Assembly: GCF_000186865.1 (NCBI RefSeq)
Contig: NW_008705576.1
Coordinates: 523,256-587,255, forward strand
Length of the DNA stretch: 64,000 nt
From: Aureococcus anophagefferens
Lineage: Eukaryota; Sar; Pelagophyceae; Pelagomonadales; Pelagomonadaceae
Direction: 5' to 3'
The notes beneath the pieces are model-generated. The model did no database searches and had not been told where the DNA came from. It saw only the letters and a program-made list of their open reading frames with translations. The translations under genes were made by a program, and so were the position numbers. Shown one piece after another: positions 40,837-50,115 of the stretch (its first letter is position 1; every line of letters begins with the position of its first letter).

Positions 40837-41883
40837 ATGAGCTTGTACCTGTTGTCCCAATTCCGCTGGCTCTGGGCCACCGTCGCCACCGTCCATGCGC
40901 TCTCGTCGCGGCCGCCCTACCCGCCGGACCTCGTGAAGCCCGCAGCTCTGAGCCGCTTCGTCACGCAGCGCGCCGTGCAGCAGCAGCTCTACTACTTCGA
41001 GCTCAACATGGACGAGACGAGCGGCGACTACCTCGCCGAGCACCTGCGGCCGCCGCCGACGGAGGACGAAGAGGATGGCCGCAGCCCGCCGCTCGACGCC
41101 GACTACCACGGCGTCGGCGCGCTGCCGTCCCGAACGTCGTGCGACTACCTCTGCGCGCTCCTCGACGAGGACGACCTCGAGATCGTCGTGAAGAAGCCCA
41201 TGGGCTGCGCCGCGGGCCGGGGCCACGGCGGCATCAACGGGCTGACGGGCGAGCCCATCAACCGCGGCGCCAACCCCTACCTGAAGCCGCGCTACGTGGA
41301 ATACGTCTTCGACGTGCGGCCGAAGCAGATCGCCCAGCGCGTCTTCGCGATCCGGGAGCAGGTCGCCGAGGAGTGCGCCGCGGACCTGCGGGACTTGGTC
41401 GCGCGCGAGTCGGACGACGTGCGCGAGCGGGCGCTCTACGGCACGGAGGCGCCCGTCTTCGACGACACGCGGCAGGGCGGCGCGGGGCAGCGCGCGTCGC
41501 CCTTTCGGGGCGCGACCTACGATCTGATCCTGCAACTCGCGACCGCGGCGACGATCGACGAGCTACTCCGCGAGGACGCGGCGAAGTTCGCGAAATTGGA
41601 CGCGATCTGGCGCGACTTTCGACCCGGCTTCTTCCAGCACAACCCCTGGACGCGCGGCGACCCGAGCCGGCGGTCGGTCACGCACCGGCTCTTCGAGGCC
41701 CTCGTCGGCATCGCGCCGGGCTTCGACGGCGAGAAGCTCGTGTCGGACCCGACGACGGCGGTCGTCCTCGAGCGGCGCGCGCAGCTGGCGCGGGCCTGGG
41801 CCGACGCGCTCGGCGACGTCCCCGAGGAGAACGCGCGGTGGAACCGGTGGGCGCTCGAGACGTCCTTCGCGTCGACGGCGTAA
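40837..41883 (+). CDS. Hypothetical protein, unknown function
   Basis: 348 aa from ATG 40837, which lies inside direct-repeat copy 2; an internal ATG in NMDETSGDYL is an alternative. The protein is soluble and acidic, with a Gly-rich block (CAAGRGHGGINGLTGEPINR) followed by a helical segment (RYVEYVFDVRPKQIAQRVFA) and a C-terminal helical part rich in Trp (FFQHNPWTRGD, NARWNRWALETSF). The conserved-looking Gly/Asn block suggests a real protein rather than a chance frame, but no domain is recognised. It ends 134 bp before the stop of the convergent membrane protein. Confidence 0.6.
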   Translation: MSLYLLSQFRWLWATVATVHALSSRPPYPPDLVKPAALSRFVTQRAVQQQLYYFELNMDETSGDYLAEHLRPPPTEDEEDGRSPPLDADYHGVGALPSRTSCDYLCALLDEDDLEIVVKKPMGCAAGRGHGGINGLTGEPINRGANPYLKPRYVEYVFDVRPKQIAQRVFAIREQVAEECAADLRDLVARESDDVRERALYGTEAPVFDDTRQGGAGQRASPFRGATYDLILQLATAATIDELLREDAAKFAKLDAIWRDFRPGFFQHNPWTRGDPSRRSVTHRLFEALVGIAPGFDGEKLVSDPTTAVVLERRAQLARAWADALGDVPEENARWNRWALETSFASTA

Positions 41884-42017
41884 GGTATATGCACACTTAA
41901 ATGTTCAAACAGCATGTTCAAAACGGCGCCGTCGGGCCCCGCGCGCCGGTCCGGCGCGCGCGGGGCCGTCATCCGCGCGGAGAGGGGGGAGCAGGGTCAC
42001 ACCTCCGCCGTCCGGCG

Positions 42018-42851
42018 TCAGCCGGGCGTCATCGTCCGCGCGAGCGCGAGCGAGTCGCCCGGCTTCGTCACGGCGCGCGCGAGCGGCTCCGGCGCGGCGA
42101 CGGAGTCGTTGGAGAGGCCCAGCGCGTCGCGGAACTCGTAGCGCAGGTTCTTGTTCATCGTCGCGCCGACGCAGTAGGGCGGGAAGCCCCGGATCCACCG
42201 CATGACGACGACGCCGCCGACCTGCGCCTTCACCGTCGACCAGTGGGACGACAGGGGCGCGTCGGGCTTGAAGGAGAAGAGGAAGCCGAGCTGGTGGAAG
42301 GGCGCGACGACGGGCTGGATGGCCATGGGCAGCGTGAACTGCAAAAACGTCTCCGCGGATCTGAGATTCATGTCCGTGGCCGCCGCGAGCTTCGGCGCTA
42401 ACAGCGGCGGCAACGTGAAGACGACGGACATGCCCGTGAGGTCGCGCACGGCCCAGGCGCCGTAGGATTTCGGGGGCAGCGCCGCCGCCGTGGCGCCGCC
42501 GAAGATGCGCGCGAACGCCGCGTCCTTCCACATCGCGAGCGACATGTTGCCCGCGAAGACGCTGCTCGTCTTCGCCGCGGCGAGCGACGTCTTCTTGTGC
42601 TGCTCCGCGGAGCAGACGAGGTTGTTGATCGTGTAGGTCCCGGCGAAGAGCGCCCAGGCGTACAGAAACTCGGGCCGCCGCAGGGCCCGCGGATCCAGGA
42701 AGCCCCGCATCGTCGCCGTGAACGACGCGAAGATGTTGGCCCGGCCGGCCGACGACTCCGTGATGGCCTTGTCGACGGCGGCGACGACGGGCGCGACGAA
42801 GACGGCCGACGTGAACGCAGCCGCGAGGTCGCTCCCGACCTCGGCGGCCAT
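42018..42851 (-). CDS. Multi-pass membrane protein of an uncharacterised family, probably organellar
   Basis: 277 aa from ATG 42851. Several moderately hydrophobic helices are visible, for example AAAFTSAVFVAPVVAAVDKA, EFLYAWALFAGTYTINNLV and LTGMSVVFTLPPLLAPKL. The patterns AEVGSDLAAAF near the start, FAGTYTINN, MSLAMWKDAAFARIFG and LRYEFRDALGL are reminiscent of a family of uncharacterised membrane proteins in fungi and protists that look distantly like mitochondrial carriers. The carrier signature PxDxxKxR is not seen, so transport is not claimed. Confidence 0.6.
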   Translation of the reverse strand: MAAEVGSDLAAAFTSAVFVAPVVAAVDKAITESSAGRANIFASFTATMRGFLDPRALRRPEFLYAWALFAGTYTINNLVCSAEQHKKTSLAAAKTSSVFAGNMSLAMWKDAAFARIFGGATAAALPPKSYGAWAVRDLTGMSVVFTLPPLLAPKLAAATDMNLRSAETFLQFTLPMAIQPVVAPFHQLGFLFSFKPDAPLSSHWSTVKAQVGGVVVMRWIRGFPPYCVGATMNKNLRYEFRDALGLSNDSVAAPEPLARAVTKPGDSLALARTMTPG

Positions 42852-42969
42852 GCTTTCGTCGATGGATAAGACCGGGCTGCTGCCTCGTCACCACGGTCAG
42901 AATCATTCCGTTCAGAGAAACTGACGGTGAACTGGCAAATTCGACCTTCCTGCGTGTCGCGACGTCGCG

Positions 42970-44037
42970 ATGGGGCTGCCGCGACTCCTCCTCGTCGTCG
43001 CCGCTCTCTGCGGCGCCCAGCGCATCCCGGAGCTGCCGAGCCTGCCCGTGCCCAACGAGCCCTTCGCCGTCCTCGAGCACGTGAATTTGAACTCGGGCCG
43101 GGCCTGGGACCGGCGCGTCGACGCCTTCTATTTCGAAGTACTGCGCTGCGCGCGCGACAGCCGCGCGTCCCACACGCTGACGCGGACGAACGAGGCGCGC
43201 GAGTTTCGCTCGCAGCCGGCCCTGGCGAACCTGTCCTGGGCGAACGTGGGCCTGCAGCAGTTCCACCTGCCGGTCGGCGACGGCATGGAGGACGGGGACG
43301 GGCACCACTTCCAGACGATGCGCGGCGAGATCGCGCTCCTCTACGCCCGCGGCGCCCTCGACGACCTGCGGGCGCGCCTCGAGGCCTGGGGCGCGGAGGT
43401 CGACGACGAGTTCCGCTTCGAGGGGCCCTTCGGCAACCGGTTCGTCGTCGAGGCCGTCGACGATTCGAGGTCGCGCGAGCTCGTGGGCCCCGTGAAGGGC
43501 GTCAGGAAGGGCGGCATGGACACGATGTTCATGGGCATCTCCGAGGGTGTCGGCATCCGCGGCGTCGCCTTCGACGTGCCGACGGGCGCCGCGAAGAAGA
43601 TCTGCAAGTTCTACGACTTGGTCTTCCACGCGAAAACGACGCTCTCCAAGGGCGCCTGCGCCGTCGCCATCGGCTTCGAGCAGCGGCTCACGTTCACGGA
43701 CGTCGCCGGCGACGTGCCGGCCTACGACGGCCACCACCTGGCCATCTACGTCAACGGCGACGCGTGGACGGCGACCTACGACCAGCTCTTCGTCCGCGGC
43801 CTGCTCTACAACAACCCGCGCTTCCCCCAGTTCAAGTACGACTCGCTCAAGGACGCCCTCGAGCACAACGAGTTCCGCATCCGGGGCTTCCCGGACCTCG
43901 ACGCCGTCGAGGGCCACGGCCACCCGATCATCTTCGAGCTCGAGCACGAGATACGCAACCTGCGGCACCCGGGCTTCGCGCTCAAGAGCCGGCTCCCGCG
44001 CGGGCCGGAGCACGGCTTCTTCGGCAACGAGCTCTAA
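42970..44037 (+). CDS. Secreted VOC/glyoxalase-superfamily-like protein
   Basis: 355 aa with a signal peptide (MGLPRLLLVVAALCGAQ). Two halves resemble paired VOC beta-alpha-beta modules: FAVLEHVNLNSG with FYFEVLRC at the start, GLQQFHLPVGDG, then GIRGVAFDV with ICKFYDLVFHAK, DGHHLAIYVNG and IIFELEHEIRNLRHPG. Metal-binding His and Glu at the module edges are plausible (EHVNLN, QFHLPV, GHHLAIYV, ELEHEI). The reaction is unknown; the family includes glyoxalases, dioxygenases and resistance proteins. Start 118 bp from the divergent membrane-protein gene. Confidence 0.62.
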   Translation: MGLPRLLLVVAALCGAQRIPELPSLPVPNEPFAVLEHVNLNSGRAWDRRVDAFYFEVLRCARDSRASHTLTRTNEAREFRSQPALANLSWANVGLQQFHLPVGDGMEDGDGHHFQTMRGEIALLYARGALDDLRARLEAWGAEVDDEFRFEGPFGNRFVVEAVDDSRSRELVGPVKGVRKGGMDTMFMGISEGVGIRGVAFDVPTGAAKKICKFYDLVFHAKTTLSKGACAVAIGFEQRLTFTDVAGDVPAYDGHHLAIYVNGDAWTATYDQLFVRGLLYNNPRFPQFKYDSLKDALEHNEFRIRGFPDLDAVEGHGHPIIFELEHEIRNLRHPGFALKSRLPRGPEHGFFGNEL

Positions 44038-44151
44038 CTACGACTGGGGAGTCCCGAGCTGCTGTGGCGCCGACGGTGAAGCAAGTGGTGAATCTGTGGT
44101 GAATCTACCGTGCGGCCTGGAAGAACGCATCACTCCTGCCCGCGGGGCGGA

Positions 44152-45045
44152 ATGGGGCTGCGCGGGGCCGCCGGGATGGCGAACGCCCGGGGCGGGTTCG
44201 ACGGCGTCCAGGGCTCGAGCAGCGCCTGCGACGACGCGTCGCGCGCCTTCGACGACGCGACGTCCGTGCGGAGCGTGTCCTGGGCGCCGAGCCCCGTGCC
44301 GCGGCCCCGCGACGACCGCTGCCGGCGGCGCGCGCGGTCCGAGGGCGGGGAGCCCCGGGCGCCGCCGCCGCTCCGCTGCGGCGTCTGCGCCGGCCCCGTG
44401 GCGAGCGGCTACCGCCACGTGCTCGCCTGCTGCGTCCGCGCGGTCTGCCGGAGCTGCCGCGGCGCGGTCCGCGGCGGCCACGTCTGCGGCTGCGGCGTCG
44501 CCCACCCGCTGCCCGACGCCGAGATCGTCGCGCGGCTCGAGGCCCACGCCGCGAGGGGCCACGCCGCGGCGACGACGCGGCTGGGCGTCGCGGCCGGCCG
44601 CGGCCACTTCGGCCTCCGGCCCGACGCGGCGCGCGCCGCGGCGCGCTTCGACGCCGCGGCGGCCCTCGGCGACGCCGCGGGCCAGTACAACCTGGGCTTG
44701 GCTTATTTAGCGGGCGACGGCGTGCGGCTCAACAAGAGCCGCGCGGCCAAGTGCTTCCGCGACGCCGCGGACCAGGACTTCCCGCCGGGCCTCCACAACC
44801 GGGGCATGTGCTACGCCTTCGGCACGGGCGTGCCCAAGGACCACGCGCGCGCAATCGAGCTCATCACGCGCGCCGCGGCCCTCGGCGAGCCCAACGCGGC
44901 CTTCGCGCTCGGCCAGTGCTACCGCACGGGCACCTTCGGCGTCGCCGCGGACGCGCGCAAGGCGCGGGCCTGCTTCGGCCGCGCCGCGGCCCTCGGCCAC
45001 CCCGACGCCGCCGCCCTCGTCGCCGGCGACGACGGCGCCGCGTAA
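44152..45045 (+). CDS. Sel1-repeat protein with an N-terminal Cys-rich RING-like region
   Basis: 297 aa from ATG 44152; ATG 44176 is also possible. Residues ~70-125 contain LRCGVCAGPVASGYRHVLAC followed by CVRAVCRSCRG and CGCGVAHPLP, a RING-like zinc-binding arrangement. About four Sel1 repeats of 36 aa follow, such as GQYNLGLAYLAGDGVRLNKS, GLHNRGMCYAFGTGVPKDHA and AAFALGQCYRTGTFGV. It shares this layout with the two MYND/Sel1 genes but lacks the MYND finger and has the usual high-GC codon use of the window. It is probably a protein-binding scaffold or ubiquitin-pathway adaptor; function is inferred only from domains. Confidence 0.72.
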   Translation: MGLRGAAGMANARGGFDGVQGSSSACDDASRAFDDATSVRSVSWAPSPVPRPRDDRCRRRARSEGGEPRAPPPLRCGVCAGPVASGYRHVLACCVRAVCRSCRGAVRGGHVCGCGVAHPLPDAEIVARLEAHAARGHAAATTRLGVAAGRGHFGLRPDAARAAARFDAAAALGDAAGQYNLGLAYLAGDGVRLNKSRAAKCFRDAADQDFPPGLHNRGMCYAFGTGVPKDHARAIELITRAAALGEPNAAFALGQCYRTGTFGVAADARKARACFGRAAALGHPDAAALVAGDDGAA

Positions 45046-45165
45046 GCGTTCGTGTGTTTCCTTTTTTTTTACTAGTAGGTGCAAGCTGGTTCAACATGGT
45101 TCACCGTGGGGATATGAAGCCGACATCAATTTTTAGGACCTGGTGGTTGCTTACTTGGTTGCTCG

Positions 45166-47112
45166 ATGGGCTTCCACCTGGGGCAGCTCCGCGTGCTGCT
45201 CGGCGCGCTCGTCGCCGCGTCCGTCGTCGGCGACGACGTGGGCGCGTCGCCGTTCCCCTTCGACGTCCAGACCTGCACGGGCATCAGCAGCTCCCAGGAG
45301 TGGTGGAACCGGACGCGCGACGCGGGCTACGACGCGAGCGTGCGGCCGAACCACGCCCTGGTCCTCGCGACGGGCCGGGGCGGCCACGGGGACCCGGACG
45401 TCGTCGAGATCCAGTTCCGCCTCCTCGAACTCAAGGAGGTCGACTCCATCCGCCGCGAGTTCGCGATCCTCGTCTACGAGCGCATCTGGTGGACGGACCC
45501 GCGGCTCGCGTGGTCCGTGGCCGACGACGCGTGCCTCGAGTCGCTCGACATCATGCGCTACGCGGGCGACATCTGGCAGCCCGACGTCGTCGTCGAGAAC
45601 ATCGCGGGCGTGGGCTTCCCCTCCGAGGCGTCGGCGAAGCCGGAGATGCTCGTCGTCACGCGCGAGGGCCGCATCTGCTCGAGCAAGATGATCATGCTGG
45701 CGCTGAGCTGCGACATGCACTACGGCCGCATGCCCTTCGACACGCACCGCTGCCCGATCCTCGCCGCGTCCTACGTCCACGGCTCCGCGGACCTGCGGGT
45801 CGTCGCGCGCGGCGGCACGCCGGGCGTCGGCGGGAGCGGCGTGAGCTTCTCCTCGGGCAGCCACATCAAGAACCCGATCTGGGTCGTCGCCGAGGCCGAG
45901 CCCGTCCACGTATCCGGCGAGAACGTCGTCTACGACACGGACGGCCTGCGGAGCATCCGCCGCGAGTCGATCCTCAGCGACATCGACCAGGACTGGGACT
46001 ACGTCGAGGCCTCGCTCAAGCTCGAGCGGAAGGCCCGGTACTTTTACGTCAACGCCATCATCCCCGACGCCATCTTCATGATGTTCGTCTACACGGGCTT
46101 CTTCGTCGACCGCGCCGCGGTGCCCGCGCGCGTCGCGTGCGTCGCCATCGGCCTCCTCATCGAGCGGACGATGATCAACGGCGTCTACGCCGTGCTGCCA
46201 CCGATCAGCTACGGCGTCTGGCTCACGGACTACCTGCTGTACTCGCTGCTGCTCATGGCGGCCGCGGCCGTCGAATTCGGCTTCGTCAGCTACTTCGTCG
46301 GCCGCGAGAAGATGGGGCACGCGATCCGCGACGCGATCAACACGCACGGCCGGGACATCCTCGCGCGGCTCGACGCCGCCGTCGAAAAGCAGGCGGAGGC
46401 CGCGGCGCCCGCGCCGAAGCCCGCGCCGGCGCCCGCGCCGCCGCCGCCCGCGCCGCCGCCGCCCGCGCCGCCGCCGCCGCCGCTGTCGCCGACGGCCAAG
46501 TGGGCGGGGATGCTCGCCTGCCGGCCGGAGGAGGCCCAGCCCGAGCCCCAGCTCAGCGCCATCGCCGTCTTCCCCGACGACGTCGAGGCGCGCGCGGCCG
46601 CGCGGCGCGCGCCGCCGCCCGCGCGCGGCGGCGACGAGGGCCGCGGCGACGCGCGGCGCGACGAGCACGCCGCGGCCAAGGAGACGCTGACCAAGTTCGA
46701 CCCCTTCGAGCCCACGCTCGCGCGCCTTGCGCCGCCCGCGCGCATCCTTGTCGAGCGCGTGCGGACGCGCTACCTCGCGGTGCTGCGCGAGGGCCAGTAC
46801 CGCGTCGGCGAGGAGCAGACGCGGAAGCTCCTCGCGGACTTCAACGTCCGCGTGTCGCAGCGCGTCATGACGCACCTCTGGGACGCGACGCCCCACGGCG
46901 ACTCCATGGACTTTGACGACTTCCTGCGGCTCCTGCTCGACGTCGACGTCCACGTGGAAGTCGCGCTCCAGAAGACGCACACGACGAGCCTCGACTTCAA
47001 GATGCTCCCCCGGTCCCTCCAGCTCGACATCGTCGCGCGCTACGTGTTCCCCGTCGTCGTCATCCTGAAGATGGGCATCTTCTTCGCGCTCGTCTCCTCC
47101 TACCCGTCCTGA
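45166..47112 (+). CDS. Cys-loop (pentameric ligand-gated) ion channel subunit
   Basis: 648 aa. A signal peptide precedes an extracellular beta-rich ligand-binding domain (IWWTDPRLAWS, IWQPDVVVENIAG). The Cys-loop is canonical: two cysteines with 13 residues between them (CDMHYGRMPFDTHRC, ~181-195), containing the FD pair. Three membrane helices follow: M1 (~293-316, YVNAIIPDAIFMMFVYTGFF), M2 (~320-347, ending RTMINGVYAVLPPIS) and M3 (~350-380, DYLLYSLLLMAAAAVEFGF). A long cytosolic loop of ~240 aa with a Pro/Ala tract and an acidic DSMDFDDFLRLLLD segment leads to M4 (YVFPVVVILKMGIFFALV). Ligand and ion selectivity are unknown. Such receptors are patchily distributed outside animals. Confidence 0.85.
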   Translation: MGFHLGQLRVLLGALVAASVVGDDVGASPFPFDVQTCTGISSSQEWWNRTRDAGYDASVRPNHALVLATGRGGHGDPDVVEIQFRLLELKEVDSIRREFAILVYERIWWTDPRLAWSVADDACLESLDIMRYAGDIWQPDVVVENIAGVGFPSEASAKPEMLVVTREGRICSSKMIMLALSCDMHYGRMPFDTHRCPILAASYVHGSADLRVVARGGTPGVGGSGVSFSSGSHIKNPIWVVAEAEPVHVSGENVVYDTDGLRSIRRESILSDIDQDWDYVEASLKLERKARYFYVNAIIPDAIFMMFVYTGFFVDRAAVPARVACVAIGLLIERTMINGVYAVLPPISYGVWLTDYLLYSLLLMAAAAVEFGFVSYFVGREKMGHAIRDAINTHGRDILARLDAAVEKQAEAAAPAPKPAPAPAPPPPAPPPPAPPPPPLSPTAKWAGMLACRPEEAQPEPQLSAIAVFPDDVEARAAARRAPPPARGGDEGRGDARRDEHAAAKETLTKFDPFEPTLARLAPPARILVERVRTRYLAVLREGQYRVGEEQTRKLLADFNVRVSQRVMTHLWDATPHGDSMDFDDFLRLLLDVDVHVEVALQKTHTTSLDFKMLPRSLQLDIVARYVFPVVVILKMGIFFALVSSYPS

Positions 47113-47274
47113 GCGCGCGCCGAGTCTCTAGTTGAGGTGCAATGTTTCCCTGGGCTTGACGTCCCATCAGCGGGCGCACGATCGGCTCTCCGAGATTGAG
47201 TGCACTTTGCTGTTCAAGGTGCCGTCCGAGCGGGCGACGCCACGATGGGCTCGGGCTCTCCCTAGACCAACACC

Positions 47275-48981
47275 ATGAACGACAACACGACGTTCTGGAG
47301 CCCGGACCCGTCGCGGCTCGTCGTCGCGCTGCAGCCCGGCGAGCGCGTCGTCGTCGTCGGGTCCGCCTGGCTGCGCTGCCTCGCCGGCGCCTGCGAGGTC
47401 CACGGCCACGCGCTCGAGGCCGGCGCGCCGCGCGTGCAACTCCACTCGACGCGGGCGCTGCCGCCCGTGTCGCTGCGCGGCGTGTCCCCCGGCGCGGGCG
47501 ACGCCGCGGTCCTCGCCGCGGGCCCGGGCTGGCTGCGGCGCGGCGGCGCGGCGGTCGCGGAGCTCGAGGCCTTCGACGCGGCCGACGGCCTGCGGAGCGG
47601 CGCGCGCGACGCGGCGCAGGCCTGGGACGACGGGGCGCACCTACCGCGCGCGCGGCTCGCGGGCTGCGCCGCGTTCCGCGTCGGCGAGGACGGCGGCGGC
47701 CTCCGGCCGCTCCTCGAGCCGGCCGCGTGGGCCGGCGCGCGCCGGGCCTTCGCCGCGGCGGGCCGGGCGCCCTGCGGCGTCGTCGTCGGCGCCAAGGGCG
47801 CCGGCAAGTCCACGTTCTGCCGCCAGCTCCTCAACGGCCTCGGGAGGGCGGCGCTGCTGGAGCTCGACGTCGGCCAGCCGTCCGCGGGGCCGCCCGCGTG
47901 CCTGTCGCTGCGCGTGCTCGACGGCCCGCTGCTCGCGCCGCCCCACCTCTGCGCCCGGGAGCTCGGCGACGTAAAGCGGCGCTACTTCTTCGGCGACAAC
48001 ACGCCCCGCGACGACCCGGGCGGCTACCTCGACGCCGCGGCGGCGCTCCACGGGTTGTGGCTTTCCGAGCTCGCGCCCGCGGGCGTGCCCCTCGTCGTCA
48101 ACACCTGCGGCTGGGTCACGGGCCTGGGGGCGGAGCTCCTCGCGAATGTGATCCGGGCGCTGCGGCCGACGCACGTCTTCGCGGCGGGCGACGCGGCCTT
48201 TTGCGCGCGGCGAGGCGCGCCCGTCGCTTCGGCGCTCGACGCGTGCGATCCGCGGCCGCACCTGCGCTGCCTCGGAAACTTCGCCGACGACGGCGAACAC
48301 AAGCGGCGGCGCGAGTCCGAGGGGGACCTGGCCGCGCGGCGGCCCGCGGCGCCCGCCGCGCGGCGCGCGCTGCAGCTCGCGTGCTACTTCGCCGAAACGC
48401 TCGAATTCGGCGACGACGGCCCCGCGGCGCGCAACGGCGCCCTCGCGGACCCGCGCGGCGACGTGGCCGACGCCATCGCGAAAGCGGCGCCGCGCGTCGC
48501 GGACTGGCGGCGCCTGAGCGTGGCCTACGTCGGCGGCGCCGCGGACTTCGCGCCGGCGAGCCGCGCCGAGGCCGCGGCGACGCTGCCCTGGTCGCTCGTC
48601 GGCCTCGCGCGGAGCGCGGACCTGCCGCGCGACCTCGTCGCCGCCGCCGGCGGCGTGCCCGCGGGGGGCGCGGACGGGCCGGGCGTCTGGCCGCCGGCCG
48701 ACTGGCTCCAGGCCGCGCCGTGCGCGGGCCTCGCGCTCGTCACGTCCGCGGCGGCGGGCGCCGTGCGGCTCTGGTCGCCCGCGGCGTCGCTCGACGGCTG
48801 CGACGTCCTGCTGCGGGGCCGGCTCGCGCCGCCCGTGGACCTGCTGTACCGCGGGCCGGCGCGCCACGGCGCCTTCGCGTTCCTGTCGTCCGAGTCCCTC
48901 GACCGCGACGACCTCGCGACGGCGATGAAGTCGCGGTCCAACATCGGGCGCAAGGCCCACAAGGCCGACGCCGCGAGTTAA
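47275..48981 (+). CDS. NOL9/GRC3-type polynucleotide 5'-hydroxyl kinase
   Basis: 568 aa. The P-loop VVVGAKGAGKSTFCRQLLNG is at ~165-185, followed by the Clp1/Grc3 signature LLELDVGQPS and the block YFFGDNTPRDDPGGY; VPLVVNTCGWVTGLG is the typical third motif. The C-terminus carries LLYRGPARHGAFAFLSS as in GRC3. The family phosphorylates 5'-OH RNA ends during ITS2 processing of pre-rRNA (with LAS1) in the nucleolus. The basic C-terminal tail (GRKAHKAD) may serve localisation. It ends 4 bp from the stop of the convergent patatin gene. Confidence 0.85.
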   Translation: MNDNTTFWSPDPSRLVVALQPGERVVVVGSAWLRCLAGACEVHGHALEAGAPRVQLHSTRALPPVSLRGVSPGAGDAAVLAAGPGWLRRGGAAVAELEAFDAADGLRSGARDAAQAWDDGAHLPRARLAGCAAFRVGEDGGGLRPLLEPAAWAGARRAFAAAGRAPCGVVVGAKGAGKSTFCRQLLNGLGRAALLELDVGQPSAGPPACLSLRVLDGPLLAPPHLCARELGDVKRRYFFGDNTPRDDPGGYLDAAAALHGLWLSELAPAGVPLVVNTCGWVTGLGAELLANVIRALRPTHVFAAGDAAFCARRGAPVASALDACDPRPHLRCLGNFADDGEHKRRRESEGDLAARRPAAPAARRALQLACYFAETLEFGDDGPAARNGALADPRGDVADAIAKAAPRVADWRRLSVAYVGGAADFAPASRAEAAATLPWSLVGLARSADLPRDLVAAAGGVPAGGADGPGVWPPADWLQAAPCAGLALVTSAAAGAVRLWSPAASLDGCDVLLRGRLAPPVDLLYRGPARHGAFAFLSSESLDRDDLATAMKSRSNIGRKAHKADAAS

Positions 48982-48985
48982 GACG

Positions 48986-50115
48986 CTAGCTCATCACGGA
49001 CGAGAGGCCGTCCATGGAGTAGGTCCGCTTCGCGAGGGACGCGAGCGTCGCGAAGCCGACCTCGGGCCGGTCGACGCCGCGCCGCGCCGCGACCTCCGGC
49101 CGGATGAGCTCCAGCCGCCCCGCGAAGGGCCGCTCGCCGTCGTCCCGGTGGTCCAGGTGCCCCGCGACGTCGAGGAACGCCGCGGCGTCGTCGACGCCCC
49201 GCTTGAAGAGCTCGAGCATCTCCCGCGGCGTGAACACGACGCCGGCGACGCGCCCCTGCCACTTGGCGTCGAGCGTGCGGTACCGCAGGACGAGCTGGGG
49301 CGTCGCCTCCCCGTCGACGAAGAGCGGCGCGTTGTCCGTGACGCCGCCGTCGATCGCGCGGCCGCCGCGGTGCGCGCGCCCGAGCGGTGAGCACGTGATC
49401 AGCGGCACGGACCCCGAGGCCATGAGCGTCGTGAAGAGGTCGCCGCGCGACGCGAAGGCGTCGACGCGCTCGTTCGCGCCCTTGGGGGGCGCGTAGGCGC
49501 GGACGCGCGTCAGCGACACCGTCAGCGCGCCCGGCGCCGGGAGCTCCGGCAGCCGGCCGCACTGGCGCTCGTAGAAGAGCTCCCAGTAGGGGCCCGGGTG
49601 CGCCAGGGGGAAGCGCTGGAGCATCGCGCCGAAGGAGAAGGACCAGCGCAGGCCGTCGGCGATGCCGTCGGACCTGGGCACACAAAGGTCTCGACGCGTG
49701 GATGCGTTTCGCGGAACGCGCGCGCGCGGAACAATCACGTTGAAGCGACGTTGAATCACCCGTTCGCGGCGACGCCGTCGGACCAGTGCATGAACGCGCA
49801 GAGTCCGCCGGCCGACGCGCCCGCGACTCGCCGCGTCGTGATGCCGTATGTCTTCAAGAAGTAGAGCGCGCCGGCGGCGTACAAGACCTTGAAGCCGCCG
49901 CCGCTGCAGACGACGTCCACCTCCAGCGGGAAGTCCGGCGCGATGCGCGCGCGCCGGACGGCGGCTGCTGCGTAGGCCTTGGCGTCGGCGATCTCCGCGT
50001 CCCAGCCGTCGAGCAGCCCGAGGAACTCGGCGACGGCGCGGGCGCAGTAGCGGCGATAGAGCATTATGGCTGCGATCGTCAATGCGACGGCTGCCCACGG
50101 CAAACGCGGATCCAT
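48986..50115 (-). CDS. Patatin-like phospholipase with N-terminal membrane anchor
   Basis: Exons 50115..49784 and 49673..48986 give 339 aa. A hydrophobic N-terminus (AAVALTIAAIMLYRRY) anchors it. The catalytic elements are CSGGGFKVLYAAGAL (~73, oxyanion Gly-rich loop), GASAGG (~100, nucleophile Ser in GxSxG) and the DGG motif in RAIDGGVTDNAP (~218). Patatins hydrolyse acyl esters of phospholipids or neutral lipids. The single intron is a shortened family B introner; splicing at the duplication gives HW/SDGIADGLRWSF, in frame. The ATG is only 34 bp from the ATG of the divergent phosphatase gene. Confidence 0.85.
49674..49775 (-). mobile_element. Introner family B, truncated copy 4 (~102 bp), patatin intron
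   Basis: On the gene strand the 8-bp duplication GTCCGACG (extending to GTCCGACGGC) flanks it on both sides; the left copy (49783-49776) gives a GT donor and the element ends in GTGCCCAG. The 110-bp intron is 49783..49674. The left third matches family B (GGGTGATTCAACGTCGCTTC, CGCGCGCGCG, GCATCCACGCGTCGAGACC), but the central core and the whole right half are missing, and the left terminal repeat is replaced. Splicing function appears preserved despite loss of about half the element. Confidence 0.83.
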
